From: Prillingera fragicola
Taxonomy: Eukaryota > Basidiomycota > Tremellomycetes > Trichosporonales > Trichosporonaceae
Direction: 5' to 3'
Length of the DNA: 64,000 bases
NCBI GenBank assembly: GCA_002335605.1
Contig: BEDY01000011.1
Location: forward strand, 591,673-655,672
In this document: piece after piece, positions 12,159 through 28,740 of the stretch
Layout: every line of letters begins with the position of its first letter
How positions within the stretch are numbered: the stretch's first letter is position 1
Program-made: the position numbers and the translations under genes
Notes under the pieces: generated by a model
What the model saw: the letters and a program-made list of their open reading frames with translations, nothing else
What the model was told of the DNA's origin: nothing
Database searches by the model: none

Positions 12159-12719
12159 GGTTGCTTGTTGCCAACAAGTAGGACGTGGGGGTGACTATTA
12201 TATATCCATTGAACCGGACATCGAACCGGCGGACGCTGCATAGCCGGTTGGCCGAGATTGTCAAGTCGCCGCCGCAATTGCCGCAGCTCGTCTCATCCAG
12301 AGATCTGGGGGTCCCGCATCTCTATGCACGAACCCGAGCCCATGATGAATGATGAGCAAGCACTCCGCGGGGTCTCCGTGGTAGTATTGTGCAGCCTAAT
12401 GCGAGTTGCGTGAAGTGAGATGGGCGTGGCAACTTGATGGTGTAGATCATTCCGCTCAGGTTGCCGCCTTTCGATCACCATCTCTCGTCAGCTTCGTCGT
12501 CGACGTGTTGGTCTCCAATGCCACCTCGTACATGTCCTGTACGTCCCAATGCTATCCATTAAACCAACACTGATATACAACGAATGCTAATTGTATTTGA
12601 CTATTGGATCCTAAGTGGATCATGCACACCTGCCCGAGGTCTCGACCGAGCTCTTTGATCAAGTCGCCGCCGCAGCCACCTCGCGTCACGTCACATCCCT
12701 CTCTCATCTCCTCTGTCCC
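12159..12719. other. Promoter region of the salicylate-type monooxygenase and 3' flank of an MFS gene
   Basis: 561 bp between two minus-strand genes. A TATA-like element is at 12196-12204. No further gene is seen. Confidence 0.5.
12196..12204 (-). promoter_or_regulatory. TATA-like box
   Basis: TATATAATA on the minus strand, about 40 nt upstream of the ATG at 12158. Confidence 0.5.
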
Positions 12720-14435
12720 CTACGCAGACGCCTTGTCAGTCGCACGCGACGTGACGCGCTTCCTGGGCACTAGAGCCCACAGGAGGGTAAATGTGCCAAT
12801 CATGGCCACGGCGACGGGCTGGATCACCCAAATACCGTACTTGTCCGCAATTGCTCCAGAGATCCTATGCGGTCAGCAACGCTCCAACCTTCGTTTCACC
12901 GTACTCACAGAGGAACTGCTGCGGCACCCGCACCACCCGTACTACCCATCAACCCCATGACACCGCCACGCAGGTCACTGTCGAGAATCTCGGAGAGGAC
13001 CATGAGCGCAACGGGGTAAATTGGGCCGAGGAAGAAACCGACAAAGGCATAGCAGACGGCGTTGCCGACGAGCGACTTTGTCTGCCAAATGACAACCTCG
13101 AGTGCGAGGGCGATTCCAGCGTAGAAGAAGATCGAGGTCTGGCTACCAAGATAGCGTGTGAGGGGAATAAGCACGATGCGGCCGACAGTCATGCCTCCCC
13201 AGAACCCAGTCACGGCGTAACCAGCGTTGGCGTTGCCCCCGCGTTCGTCAATGAGGAAAGACGTCTGCATTGTTAGCACACGTCATGCCGGTACGAAAGA
13301 AAGACTCACAAGCCAAGCACTGAGCGATACTTCGATGCCGACGTAGATAAAACTCCAGCCCATGAGCGCGTAAACAGCGGGCGTGGAAAAGATGCGTTTC
13401 ATCTTGGCGCCACTGCTGGAAGGGGCCTCGGTCGTGTCGACAGGCGCGACAGGAGCCGGAGCAACATCAACAGCGGCCGAAGCCTCGCGAGCCTCACGCG
13501 CCTCGACCGTCTCCTCGGCCGCAACCTCGACCTTCTCCGACTCGCTGGCAACGCTCTCGGGCGTCTTGTTATTGTTCTTGGTGGCGTCAATGTGTCCAAC
13601 GAGCTGGTCCTCGGTACGGTTGTCGAACGCGTAGATCATGACGATTACGGTGATGACGCCGACACCAAAGGCAACCAAAAAGTACATGTAGGCGCGCTTG
13701 ACGTGGGCCGAAAATGACGTCGAGATGAACGGGGCAACCATGCCGCCGAGGCCAAAGCACGCCTGGACGAATGCCATCTTGACGTCGGCGTTGGGCAAAC
13801 GGGTCGTGATGTTGTTTGTCTGGGCGTCCTGCAGTGCAAAGCCAAAGCCGTTGAAGGCATAAGCGACCAAGAAGACTGGGTAGGGCACACCGCAACCGCA
13901 CACCATGAACGCGAGCGACATGATGGCGGCCGCCATGACGGTGGTGATTCCAAAGCCGAGGCGGTCCGTGATCCATACGTTGGCGATACCCGCAATGAGC
14001 GAACCGGCAAACTGGCACATGTAGACGAACGAAATGTGCATGTAGTCAATGTTGTAAAACTCTTGCAGGCGCGGGACGAGGGGACCGATACTGCCTTCGT
14101 TCCAGCCGATCAGCACCATGGTGAGCATGAGCGCGACGCTGCACGTCAGTGACTGCTGTGCCCAATTCCAAGGTGACTTACAAGACGAGCGTGATGCGCT
14201 TGTCGCTCAAGGGGGGCAGATCAGCCGAAAGGCGCTTAAACCAGTAGGCATGTTTGACCGGCTTTGTCGTGCGCTGTGCCTCCGAGTCGACAGTGGCGAC
14301 CCTTTCAACACCGGCTGGTTGAGTCTCTGCACGAGACGCACGCGACGCGGTCGCGGCCAGAGCCAGTCCATCGACGGTAGGGGTCACCGCTGCCAGGTCG
14401 GACAGGTGAGGGTGGTTGTGCTTTTCGTTGTCCAT
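12720..14435 (-). CDS. Major facilitator superfamily transporter (BSC6/FucP-like)
   Basis: Exons 14435..14182, 14138..13310, 13264..12909 and 12864..12720 encode 527 residues. An 80-residue hydrophilic N-terminus leads into about a dozen hydrophobic segments, starting with VALMLTMVLIGWNEGSIGP and ending near VIQPVAVAMIGTFTLLWAL. A long charged, alanine/glutamate-rich loop lies in the middle, as between the two six-helix halves of MFS carriers. The first-helix pattern GWNEGSIGPLVPRLQ is typical of fungal carriers related to BSC6 and the fucose permease FucP. The substrate is unknown. Introns are 43-45 nt with normal signals. Confidence 0.85.
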
Positions 14436-16456
14436 TGTGAGACTCGGCGATCGCCGATAGTGGAAGGAAGGAGGTTTCAAACACCACAAAGATGTAAAAA
14501 TTGAAGGCAGAGTCTTAAGGGGAAAGAGTTCGAGTGATATGAGCAAGAGTGTGCTTGTGCAAGTGTGCGTAGGTACGAGAAACGCGTGAAGGAGATGCTG
14601 GCAACAGAAGACAGGACTAGGCCACAATAAACGATGTGTCGCCTCTGAAATCGCAGTCCACAGCAGGAACGAGAAGTCTCTGTCTGTATGTAGTCTTGGT
14701 ATAAGTGTAAAGTCAGAACACGCTCCCCGTCGCTAGCCTTCTTGCTCTCCCTCCTCCGAGTCGTTGAAAGAATTCAGTTGCCAAGCCTCACGGCGCTCGC
14801 TAGAAAGAGCGGGGCGGCTCGCTTGCGGGACCTCGGTGCGGGGCCGATCTCGGAGTATGGCCGACACCTGGGTAGTCCGCCGTTGCAACGGACTTGGTTT
14901 TCTCCACAGTTGTTCCGCAGGCTCCGCACCGTTTTAAAGAGCGTGCCCACTCTGCGCTTATTACCCATGCCCCTTCGCTCTTTCGAGCGAGCCCCGCACA
15001 ACTCCTAGAAGTGGAGGTGGTTTATCCGTGTGCTCAAGTCAGCTGTGCACATGACCTAACTCCACGTAGCGCCGGCAGGTTTCTAACACGAACGAGAAAC
15101 TGCTCCCTTTCTCGTTCAAGGAAATGGACCGGCGTCTGACTCGAGACTGTACAACATTACGCCGACTACGCCGAGCTGGACATCGAGCGGTATTGCACCC
15201 TTTTCCCGGACAATGGTCTCAAGTAGGACACGAGTGACCACTGTGCTCATGTGTTCCATGTGCGGCACTCGTAAGTACGACACTCGTTCCGCTGGGTTCC
15301 GGTTCCGAGCGACGTTCCAGACGCGTCAACGCGGCCCATAAACAATCGTCCGAACATGCCAGTCGGCGGCCGACGGTCGCTGGGGCCAGAGTACAGTGTG
15401 AAGGCCGCGGTGCAACTGCAAAAGCCATCGTTGCTAGGAGGTCGGCACCGACGGAAAGCCGATCTTTGGAGACGTCTCACCTGCACATGACAGGATCATC
15501 ATGGCATTCGGCCCGACCTGGCATGTTCAAGAATGTGACCTCTATCTTTCGGTGGCTCGGGCCGATTCGCGCACACAGACATCAGCTGCACTGCCAAGTT
15601 CAGCTGATGAATACGCTCAGCTGATATCGGTGAAGTGCCGACGCGGGCCTTCAGCCAAATGCTATGTGCCTAGTTACGATGTTGTGCGCTTGACTTGTGA
15701 ACCGACATGCCGAGGACATGTCATGTGAGGTTTATCAACGGAAACGGACCGAGGTGTCACGGAGCGTCCCGACTTGATCATGAGGCTTGAATGAATGAGC
15801 AACCATTACAACCAGCTTCGCCAACAGAGTCAGCCATGCCATAATCGAGTCGGTCAGCATCTCTGGCCACTCTGTCAGCCCACGACGCCACAGGAGGGAT
15901 ACTTATGTACATCCGTATGTAACAATGTCCGTGTAATCTAAAAGTCTCATCGAGGTCTATCGTGCCAATGGCAGGCCATTGTCGTGGGGGGAGGAGGGGA
16001 AGTCAGAAGAAGTTTGTGGTGGGTTGGACGTGGGCGGCGCTGCTCCCGAGGAGAGGCCGGATTTATGTGTTCTGTTTAGGCCGCGATGGGTCACGAGAGG
16101 GAGGGTTGGGGTTGTGGATAGACCGGCGGGAGGGCGACATGAGAAAGGAGCCGGAGACGAGAGAGGAGATGGAGACAGTTTAAAAAGCGGCGCCAGCGCG
16201 GGGCGGCCTGTGGGCGTGCAGGTCGGCCGTTGCCATCGTGCTCACACTTCCATGAGAGAGTGGGCGCCCGCGGAAGCCAGCAGGCTGCTCGTTTAGGGGG
16301 TACGTGTCGCTGTTGTATGCTGGAGAGCGTCAGTATGACCGGCGAGGCGTAACGGAACAAAGCACAAAGTCGCGTCTACACAGATGCTAAGGATGCCGGC
16401 TCATGCCGCTGAAGAGGGGGGACGCCACGTACCAACGACAATGTAACTTGAAGCGA
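14436..16456. other. 2 kb without a recognised gene
   Basis: Contains the promoter of the MFS gene ending at 14435 and the 3' flank of the GMC gene. Open frames are short and unlike proteins. Purine-rich runs occur around 15980-16190. Confidence 0.45.
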
Positions 16457-20768
<4,312 letters not shown>

Positions 20769-22524
20769 ATGCGTAAGCTTGCCCACAGGATCATAGACTA
20801 GCATGCTCACACCCCAGCTCCCAAAAAGCAAAAGGCCCAGAAGATGGCGCTTGCCGACTTCTTCGCCGACACGACCAGTATGTCCCTTGGGTGGCCACCG
20901 TCCGCATCTCTGCTGACAGCACTTCCCAGCCGGCGGCAGCTCGTGGGCCGACGACCCCATGGAGGCTCTCCCCACTGCCCGTACGTAGCAGCCTTGCAGT
21001 GCCAGCTTGCGCGTGCAACATTGACGTCACGCGCGCGCAAGAGCCAGCCACAACTGTGCTTCGAAAGCTGACCCTCCCCAGCGGCCGCCCGCACCGACAC
21101 TGGCCCCCGTCGTGGCGAGCCCGGCTACCTCGACAGCATGCCCGACCGCGGAGCCCGCACCTTTGGCGGCGCTCCCTCGATGCGCGAGGAGCTCCCCCTT
21201 CCCGAGGTTCCCCCCTTCACTGCCTTTATCGGCAACCTCACCTTTGAGACCGAGGAGCCCGAGCTCCGCGACTTCTTTGACGACCTCAACGTGGTTTCCG
21301 TTCGTCTTGTCAAGGACCCCCAGGGCAAGCCCAAGGGCTTTGGCTACGTAGAGTTTGCCGCCCAGGATGGCCTCAAGGGTGCCCTGGACCGTTCCGGCGC
21401 CAACCTTGCTGGAAGGAGCATCCGCGTCAACGTTGCCGAGGCTCGTGAGTGTTGAAAGTGGCGGATTGGATTGTGGGATACAGTTCTGGGTCGCGAGCAC
21501 CCTAGGATCTGGAGGAGCAACAGCTGCCGACCGCATTCTCAGGAGAGCAACCAACTATGCAGCATTGCTAACATTTCCAGCCTCGTCAACGTCGCGTTTC
21601 GCCCCTTCGGTGGCCGACGAGTCGTCGCAGTGGCGCCGTGCCACTCCTCTTCCCCAGCGCGAGAGCCCCCAGCTTGGTGGTCCCCGCCGCAACTTCAGCG
21701 GCATGAGCACCGGCTCTGACGGTGGCGACCGTGACTGGTCGTCTGCCCGTGGCGCCAAGTTCACGCCCTCGCGCGAGTCGTCGGGCTACGGCCAGCCTCG
21801 CGAGCACCGCGAGCAGGAGCACCACCACAGTCACGCCGACGACGCCGACAAGTGGCGTTCGGCCCGTCCCCTCGTCGAGGCTACCCCCAGCCCTGGCGGC
21901 GCTCCTGGCGGTCGTGAGGCTCCTCCTCACAGGCCTGCCGGCCCCGCCGACACCGAGTCGACCTGGTCGCGTGGTACCCGCGTTGCCGCTCCCCCCGCTG
22001 TCGCTGCCGAGCCCGCTGCTCGCAAGCGCCTCAACCTTGCTCCCCGCAGCGCTGCTCCTTCGGGCACCCCTTCACCCGAGTCGAGCACGCCCAACAGCAA
22101 GGCCAACCCCTTTGGCGCTGCCAAGCCCATTGACACTGCTACCCGCGAGCGCGAGGCTGCCGAGCATGCTGAGAAGAGGCGTGCCGAGGCCGCCGCTGCC
22201 CGCGAGAAGGCAGATGCCCAACGCAAGGCCGCCGCCGAGCGCCGCGAAAAGGAGCGTGAGCAGGAGCGCGCCAACCGCCCCGTCAAGGTGCACCCTTCGA
22301 GGATGCCCAAGAAGGAGGCTGCCGCGCCTGCCGAGAAGGACGAGGATGGATTCGAGGCTGTCGCTGCCCCCAAGGGACGGGGTGCCGGCAAGGAGGAGGA
22401 CAAGGCCGCTCCCGCGCCTGCCAAGACTGGAGCCAAGAGTGGCTTTAGCTTTGCTGCGGCGGCGGGCCAGCTCGACGGTGAGGTCGACGAGGTCGCGGAC
22501 AAGGTCGCAGAGGTTCAGGTGTAG
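20769..22524 (+). CDS. TIF3: Translation initiation factor eIF4B-like RRM protein
   Basis: Exons 20769..20772 (ATG plus one base), 20818..20877, 20930..20980, 21082..21444 and 21581..22524 give 473 residues. It begins MPPKKQKAQKMALADFF and SSWADDP, as fungal eIF4B does. One RRM follows: FTAFIGNLTF (RNP2) and KGFGYVEFA (RNP1), about residues 75-150. The rest is Arg/Gly/Ser/Pro-rich and includes a highly charged helix of Glu, Arg and Ala (ERREKEREQERANR). eIF4B stimulates the eIF4A helicase and mRNA recruitment to the 40S subunit. The first exon carries only four coding bases; the same arrangement with a tiny first exon is seen in the neighbouring MBF1 gene. Confidence 0.88.
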
Positions 22525-22980
22525 AGCGTGTTACTAGAGCTGTGATGTCATGTTTGGGCTTGCGCAGGAGCGAATGGCAAGAATGTCAAGGCAGATGAAC
22601 AAGTACGATTGAGAGAGTGATTACCATCGTCACTGGGTGGTCTGATCCGGAAATGAGTTCTCGAATGCACAGGATCATGCACGCGTGATCCTCAGAGACC
22701 CATCAGAGCCTGCGCTCCTGCCTGTTGCGCGCGACAACTCGAAGACTGCAATGGCATCAACAAAACTTAGTCTCTACAAAGGTATGGCGTCAGAACACGT
22801 GGCAGTAAATATACTCCCGCAGTTTCTTCCGTGTCCGCCCTCCACCCCAGCCTCCCTCTCTCGGCTCCGAGGCACCTGCAGCGACGAGCAGAGTCATTTC
22901 CATCGTCTTCTATAATACATCTCTGCATTCACTCTCCTAACCCCTTATCCCTCTCTTTCCCTCTTACTACTCAAAGCAAA
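22525..22980. other. Promoter and leader of MBF1
   Basis: 456 bp between two plus-strand genes. The 100 bp before the ATG are strongly pyrimidine-rich (CTCTC and CCCTC runs), typical of highly expressed fungal genes. Confidence 0.5.
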
Positions 22981-23945
22981 ATGGTGCGTACAACGCTTCA
23001 ACCTGCCAGGACATGCAACTGACCGCCGTCCTCAAACTCGTCTGCTTCCTCACTCCATTTCTCTCCTTCTCGCACCTCTGTTATCAATTGGTATTCCCTC
23101 TCCACTCGCATTGCACGCCACTCGAAAACACAACAGTCTGGCTGGGACGAGAAGCCTACCACTATCGGCTACGGCCAGAAGCGCGCTACCGTCGCCAAGG
23201 GCTCGGCTCTCAACGGTACGTCTGGCTTTGCACTTGGACGTGTCCTGGCTCTCCTTGGTGAAGTGCCGCGTAGAGCGCGCGTCTAGGCGCGGCGTTGACA
23301 TTGCCGTTGAGGAGGGGTTTGGACACGGGTCTCGAGAGACGAATGCTGACAAACGAAGCCGCCCAGCGCGCCGGTGCCGTCGTCGACACCTCGGCCAAGG
23401 GCCGTCAGCAAACCAGCGGTCGTGAGTCACGCGAGGCAGCTTGCCACCTGTCAGCACACTGAGTGCTGGCGGATAGCCTGGCCGCCACAACAAGAATACT
23501 GCTAACACGTCTCAGCCGCCGACTACCAGCGTATCGCCAAGCTTGACAGTGACGACGCTCCTCGCCCCCCAGCAAAGGTCGACGTCTCGGTTGGCAAGGC
23601 CCTTGCGACTGCCCGTATGAACAAGAAGTCGGCCGACGGAAAGAGCATGACCCAGAAGGAGCTTGCCACTGCCGCCAATGCCAAGCCCCAGGACGTGAGT
23701 GCAACCAGGACGGAGAAACTGCTGTGCGCGGTAGTGAGGCTGCAGCACGCCCGCGATTGCCTGTTCAGCGGCTCCCCGCTCTTCAACATTGATGCATACT
23801 GACTGTGCAGATTGCCGAGCTTGAGTCTGGCCGCGCCGTTCCCAACCAGCAGCTCCTTGCCAAGCTTGAGCGCATTGTCGGCGTCAAGCTCCGCGGTGCC
23901 GCCAACACCATTGGCCAGCCCCTGCACGCACCCAAGAAGAAGTAA
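22981..23945 (+). CDS. MBF1: Multiprotein bridging factor 1 (transcriptional coactivator)
   Basis: Exons 22981..22983 (ATG alone), 23137..23215, 23359..23421, 23516..23694 and 23811..23945 encode 152 residues, the usual MBF1 length. The N-terminal part has [16 protein letters not shown] and a basic [12 protein letters not shown] segment. The C-terminal half is the Cro-type helix-turn-helix, including [19 protein letters not shown] and [19 protein letters not shown]1 links bZIP activators to TBP and also suppresses ribosomal frameshifting at stalled ribosomes. The start codon is alone in exon 1, before a 153-nt intron. Other introns are 94-143 nt, longer than in most genes here. Confidence 0.95.
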
Positions 23946-24615
23946 AGCGCTTGCATTGAGCGGCGCAGTTGGGTGGCAGTGTGTGTGTGCATCTGAGCTT
24001 GGCGGAGAGCTAGGTGTGCGCAGGAGTGCCGCCCGGGTCAGCACTGCCCCTGTCCATGGGGGAGGGTGCTTAGATGTCCTATCTCGGCCTGGTTCTTGCT
24101 GGCGTGATTCGTAGGCAGTTCAGATGATGCACTCATGCGGTCTGTTTGTGTGTGAGAGGGATCCATTACTACGAGCGTGCATTTTATATGTGCGCCTGCT
24201 CATCTTGTCAACCAGAGGTCTGTCGGTGCCGACGTTCACTGTTCTTTAACGTGGCTTGGATACTCTTGTAAATTGGCCTCTGTAGTTGCTCTCCAGCTGC
24301 TAGACTGGAAACCTGTCCAGCCCATTGCCCAGACCTGTAGATCTGCAGCAGGCAGCATCCATGTCCCAATGATTGACCGCATAGACAATGACAGCACTTC
24401 AGCCAAATATGAGGACACTACGGAGGTGACTATTCAGGGAAAGTGCCACGTGTTTTCTGACTGCGCCTCGCCGATCACACGCCTTGCGCCCCCTCGTTCG
24501 TCGTCGCGCGCAGCACCGCCCAAAGCGTCTTCCATCTTCGTTGGTCATCTCGTCGTTGCTTCATTCATTTCTCCATCTCACTCACTCCTACTCTCTCTCC
24601 CCAACTCGCAATACA
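23946..24615. other. Intergenic, promoter of the metacaspase gene
   Basis: 670 bp; C/T-rich in the last 100 bp. No gene recognised. Confidence 0.45.
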
Positions 24616-26648
24616 ATGTGGAACAACAATCAGTACTCCAACAACCCCCCGCCACCTCAGTGGGGCGGCAACCCCCCGCCCCCGACCGACCGCGGGTACC
24701 CGGGTGCACAGGCGCACGCGCAGCAGAACAACGGCTACCCGGGCCAGCAGTACCACCAGCCCCAGTACCAGCAGCAGCAGCACTACGCGCCCCCTCCCCC
24801 TCAGCAGCACTACCAGCAGAACAATGGCTACGGCGGCGGCCAGGGATACAACGGCGGCCAAGGCTACGGCGGCGGCGGCGCCCACCAGACGGGCCACGGA
24901 TACGCCCAGCAGGGCGGGTTCCAGCAGGCGCCGCCGCCGCCTCAGCACTACCAGGCCACTGGCGCGGGGTACGCACCGCCCCAGCACCAGAACCAGTACA
25001 ACCAGCAGCCGCAAGGTGGCATGCCTAGTGAGTTAATTTGGGCGTGTACGGGGCGAGAAAGGCGACGCGTCCGAGGGGAGCATGGTGGCAACGCTTTAGG
25101 CATGAGGTTCAAACGCGAGCAGGCATTGGTGGTCGCACGCTGGACACATCGAACCACGCCGCGAGCTCTTGAGGCTTTGCAGTGTTGCCACGCAGTGCGC
25201 AGACGGTGACACCGGCGTCGCGGCGGCGTGTGCCCGCCGAGAAGTCTCCGTGTCTCCGAAAGCGTTGTTGCAATCAGTCTCGCTAGGCTTGTTGCTGTGT
25301 CGAGGCTGCTTGCGACGCGCCGAGTGTACACGCGACGTTGCCGTGTTCCTTCACTGCTGTTCATGAAGACAATCCTCCATGCGCCAAGATCATCTACGAA
25401 GACTTAATGCTGACTCACAGTGCGCCCTCCCACGCAGACTCAGCACTACGGCCCCCAGTTCCAAGGCCAGGGTGGTGCCTCGCAGCAGCCTTTCTTCCAG
25501 TACTCGCAGTGTGAGTAACCCAGAGAGGCCATGAGCTGCTTGTTATTGTGCGCAGCTGACGTATTTCTCCTCCTTGACACTACGATATCCAACACATACT
25601 TATCTTCTCCACACAGGCACGGGTAAGCGCAAGGCTCTGCTCATCGGTATCAACTACGCCGGAACGTCGTCGGCGCTGCGCGGCTGCATCAACGACGTAC
25701 ACAATGTCCAAAAGTTCCTCATGGAGCGCCACAACTACCAGGCCGACGACATGGTCGTCCTCACCGACGACTCGCGCAACCCCCGCCAGGTCCCTACACG
25801 CGCCAACATGCTCAACGCCATGCGCTGGCTCGTCCAGGGTGCCAAGCCTAACGATGCGCTGTTCTTCCACTAGTGAGTTGCCACGGTCTACGAAGCGTCG
25901 TGGCTAACGGTCCAGCTCTGGTCACGGTGGCCAGACCAAGGACACTGACGGTGACGAGGACGATGGCAACGACGAGGTCGTCTACCCTGTCGACTTCAAG
26001 CAGGCCGGCCACATTGCCGACGATGAGAGTGAGTTGCGCTTTCAACGAGAGGGGACTATACTGACGCCGCAGTGCACGCGATCATGGTTCGCCCTTTGCC
26101 CGCTGGATGCCGCTTGACTGCGATTTTCGACTCGTGTCACTCGGCCACTGCGCTCGACCTGCCTTACGTCTACTCGACCGAGGGCAAGATCAAGGAGCCC
26201 AACCTTCTGGCCGAGGCCGGCTCGGGCGTGCTTTCCGCAGGCATGAGCTACCTCCGCGGCGACGTTGGTGGCATGATGAAGGGTCTGATGGGTGTCGGCA
26301 AGGGCCTTATGGGCAGCAACTCTGGCGCCACCCAGGTCACACGGCAGACGCGTACCTCGCCTGCAGACGTCATCATGTGGTCGGGATGCAAGGACTCGCA
26401 GACCTCGGCCGACACGAGCGAGGCAGGCAAGGCTACTGGTGCGATGAGTTATGCCTTCATCGCCGCACTGTCGCGCAACCCCCAGCAGTCATATGTCCAG
26501 CTGCTGCGTTCGATTCGTGACGAGCTGGCCGGCAAGTATGACCAAAAGCCCCAGCTCTCGTCCAGTCACCGTGAGTTGCTCCCAGAACCGAGTTGGCCGT
26601 TACTAACCCCCCACAGCCATGGACACCAACCTCCTGTTCATCTGCTGA
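24616..26648 (+). CDS. MCA1: Metacaspase
   Basis: Exons 24616..25027, 25421..25510, 25617..25872, 25916..26028, 26073..26570 and 26617..26648 give 466 residues. Residues 1-165 form a low-complexity prodomain rich in Gln, Pro, Gly, Tyr and Asn, typical of type I fungal metacaspases. The C14 peptidase domain starts at [11 protein letters not shown]. The catalytic dyad is His256 (YSGHGGQ) and Cys312 (FDSCHSA). The protein ends [14 protein letters not shown], a common metacaspase terminus. These are Ca-dependent, Arg/Lys-specific cysteine peptidases acting in protein quality control and cell death. The first intron is 393 nt, far longer than most in the window. Confidence 0.95.
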
Positions 26649-27058
26649 GCGTCTCGCTTTCGTTGTACAACACCGTGTGTCTTCTTATGCTATGCCCTAT
26701 GCACGTCTTCTCCGACAAAAATGGCGGTGTCATCGTTGCCTCCTCCAAATGTGTCAGGTGTTTGACATGTCGAGTGCTCGGTACAGGCGTCGGTGCTCCA
26801 CCAGTGTGGCACCTTAGTGAAGAACGTAGCCTGCCAATTGATGGACAAACTGCAACGACTCAAAGAGAGGAGAGAACATGAGCAGTTGTCAGCTGACATC
26901 GGCTAGTTAGTAGAGTGCTCCAGTGCTCGTTTGCGCTATGTTACAGAGATGCAGATTGTCTATATGAAACTATAATGTGATGCTGATTGCGGATGGTGTT
27001 TGGATGCACGAGTGTTTGGTTGTGAGTTTTTGTTTCTATAAGTGGAAGAGCGAGTCGA
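26649..27058. other. Convergent intergenic region
   Basis: 410 bp between the stops of the metacaspase and an MFS gene, so it should hold two terminators. No gene seen. Confidence 0.5.
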
Positions 27059-28740
27059 TTACTCCTTGGTCGCGCGAGTCGAGCGCTCGCGGATCGCTCC
27101 ACCCTTGAAGAAGAAGAGGAAGGGAATGAAGACGATGGCGACCGAGATACAGGCAATGGTAAGACCGGCCTGCCAGAAGCCCATGTTGCCGTACATCTGG
27201 GTGATCCAGAGAGGAACGGAAGCGCCGACACACGAACGCATGAGGGTCTTGGCAGCGACGGCGGAAGCGGCAAAGTCGGCGTACGAGTCGACAATGTACG
27301 AGTTGGCGGAGATGTAGATGATGACCATGCAGTAGCCGAAGAGAACGCCGGCAGCGGCAGGACCAACCCATGAGATGCCCTCGTAAGAGGTAAAGGCAAA
27401 GATGAAGAGAGAGACGGGGAGGATGAGGCATCCGAGAAGCATGGGGTAGAGACGAGCTTCGGGGACGGGGCCGTTGACGCAGTGGCGCTTGTAGAGCTTC
27501 TCCTGGATGGGCATCATGCAGAGGGCGATAAGCATGCCGAGCTGAGATTGTCAGTATAAAATACTAAGCGAGAGAGGGTGTAAACTCACAATAATCGAGC
27601 AGAAAGCAACACCAGTCATGCCCATGCTCCACCCGCGGATCTCCTCAAAGGCAATGGGGAACGCAAAGAAGAGAGCGTACAGGAGCGAGTAGATGAAAGA
27701 AAGGTAGAACGACATGAAGAGGATGATCGGCTCGAGGAACATGAGGATGAAGGGGCGGATCATGGCAGTCTTGAGGGTCTCCTTGAGAGGGGGCTTGTTG
27801 AGGTCGTGCTTGGTGATGTAGACATCGGTCTTGTGCTCCTTGTTAAGCTTGGCAGCCTTTTTGCGGAGGAGGACGGGCTCGAGGGTCTCGGGCATGAAGA
27901 AGGTAGCGACAGCGACGACACCGACGAGGATGAGGAGAACCCAGTAGATCCAGCGCCAGTTGTGGGTCTTCATTGAGATCCAGCCACCGAAGAGGGGACC
28001 GAGACAGGGGCCGAGGAAGATGGTGGCGGAGAAGACAGCCATGGGGACACCGCGCTCCTCGACAGCCCAGACATCAGAGATGGAGCCACCGACGTTGGTC
28101 ATGGGGGCCGAAGCAGCGAGACCGGCAATCATGCGACCAGCAAGCATGGTGGCAATGTTCTGGGCAAGGCATGAGGGAAGGGTAAAGAAGAAGAAGAGAG
28201 TGAGGGAAATTGCGTAGACGGGCTTGCGGCCAATGACTTCTGACACTGAAAGAAATGGTCAGTAAATGTGGCAACACAAGAGGTGGCGGGCTACTCACAA
28301 GGCGCAAAGATAAGGGGACCAATTCCGAAACCGAGAACGAAGAGCGAAATGGAGAGGAAGATGGCCTCGTTGCTGGCGTGCAGGGTTGCTGCCTGACCCT
28401 TGAGGTCGCCGGTAGGCATTGACGAACCGAGAGCGACGGTGAGGCACAGAAGAGAGCAGGAAAGGGTGGCAAACCACTTCATTCCCTTGCCCCATTCTCG
28501 TGGTGACTCGCCGGATCCGGGCTCAAAGGAGACGATAATCTTGCCATCCTTGCCCTTCTCGAGATCGGTGTTGGCAGAGGTAGGCACGAAAGTGGCATCG
28601 CTGTTACTGCGCTGGGTGTGGTGGGTCGCAACGCGCTGGATGGCTTCGGGCTCCTCGATTTCCTCATCGCGGAGGACGCGCTCCTGCTTCTCGTTGAAAA
28701 TGGGGGGGAAGGCCATCTCGGCCTCGACTGGCTCAATCAT
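27059..28740 (-). CDS. DHA1-type MFS exporter (polyamine/multidrug class)
   Basis: Exons 28740..28299, 28245..27590 and 27541..27059 give 526 residues. The cytoplasmic N-terminus is acidic and about 85 residues long. Twelve hydrophobic segments follow. Motif A appears as LSEVIGRKPVY between helices 2 and 3, and ASAPMTNVGGSISDVW in the next helices is typical of the yeast TPO/FLU1/DHA1 drug:H+ antiporter group. Such proteins expel polyamines, azoles or other toxic compounds across the plasma membrane by proton exchange. The two introns are 48-53 nt. Confidence 0.88.

Noticed and set aside
12240..12330. tRNA-like A box (TGGCCGAGATTGTCAAG)
   Set aside because: No matching B box at the right distance and no acceptor stem could be drawn.
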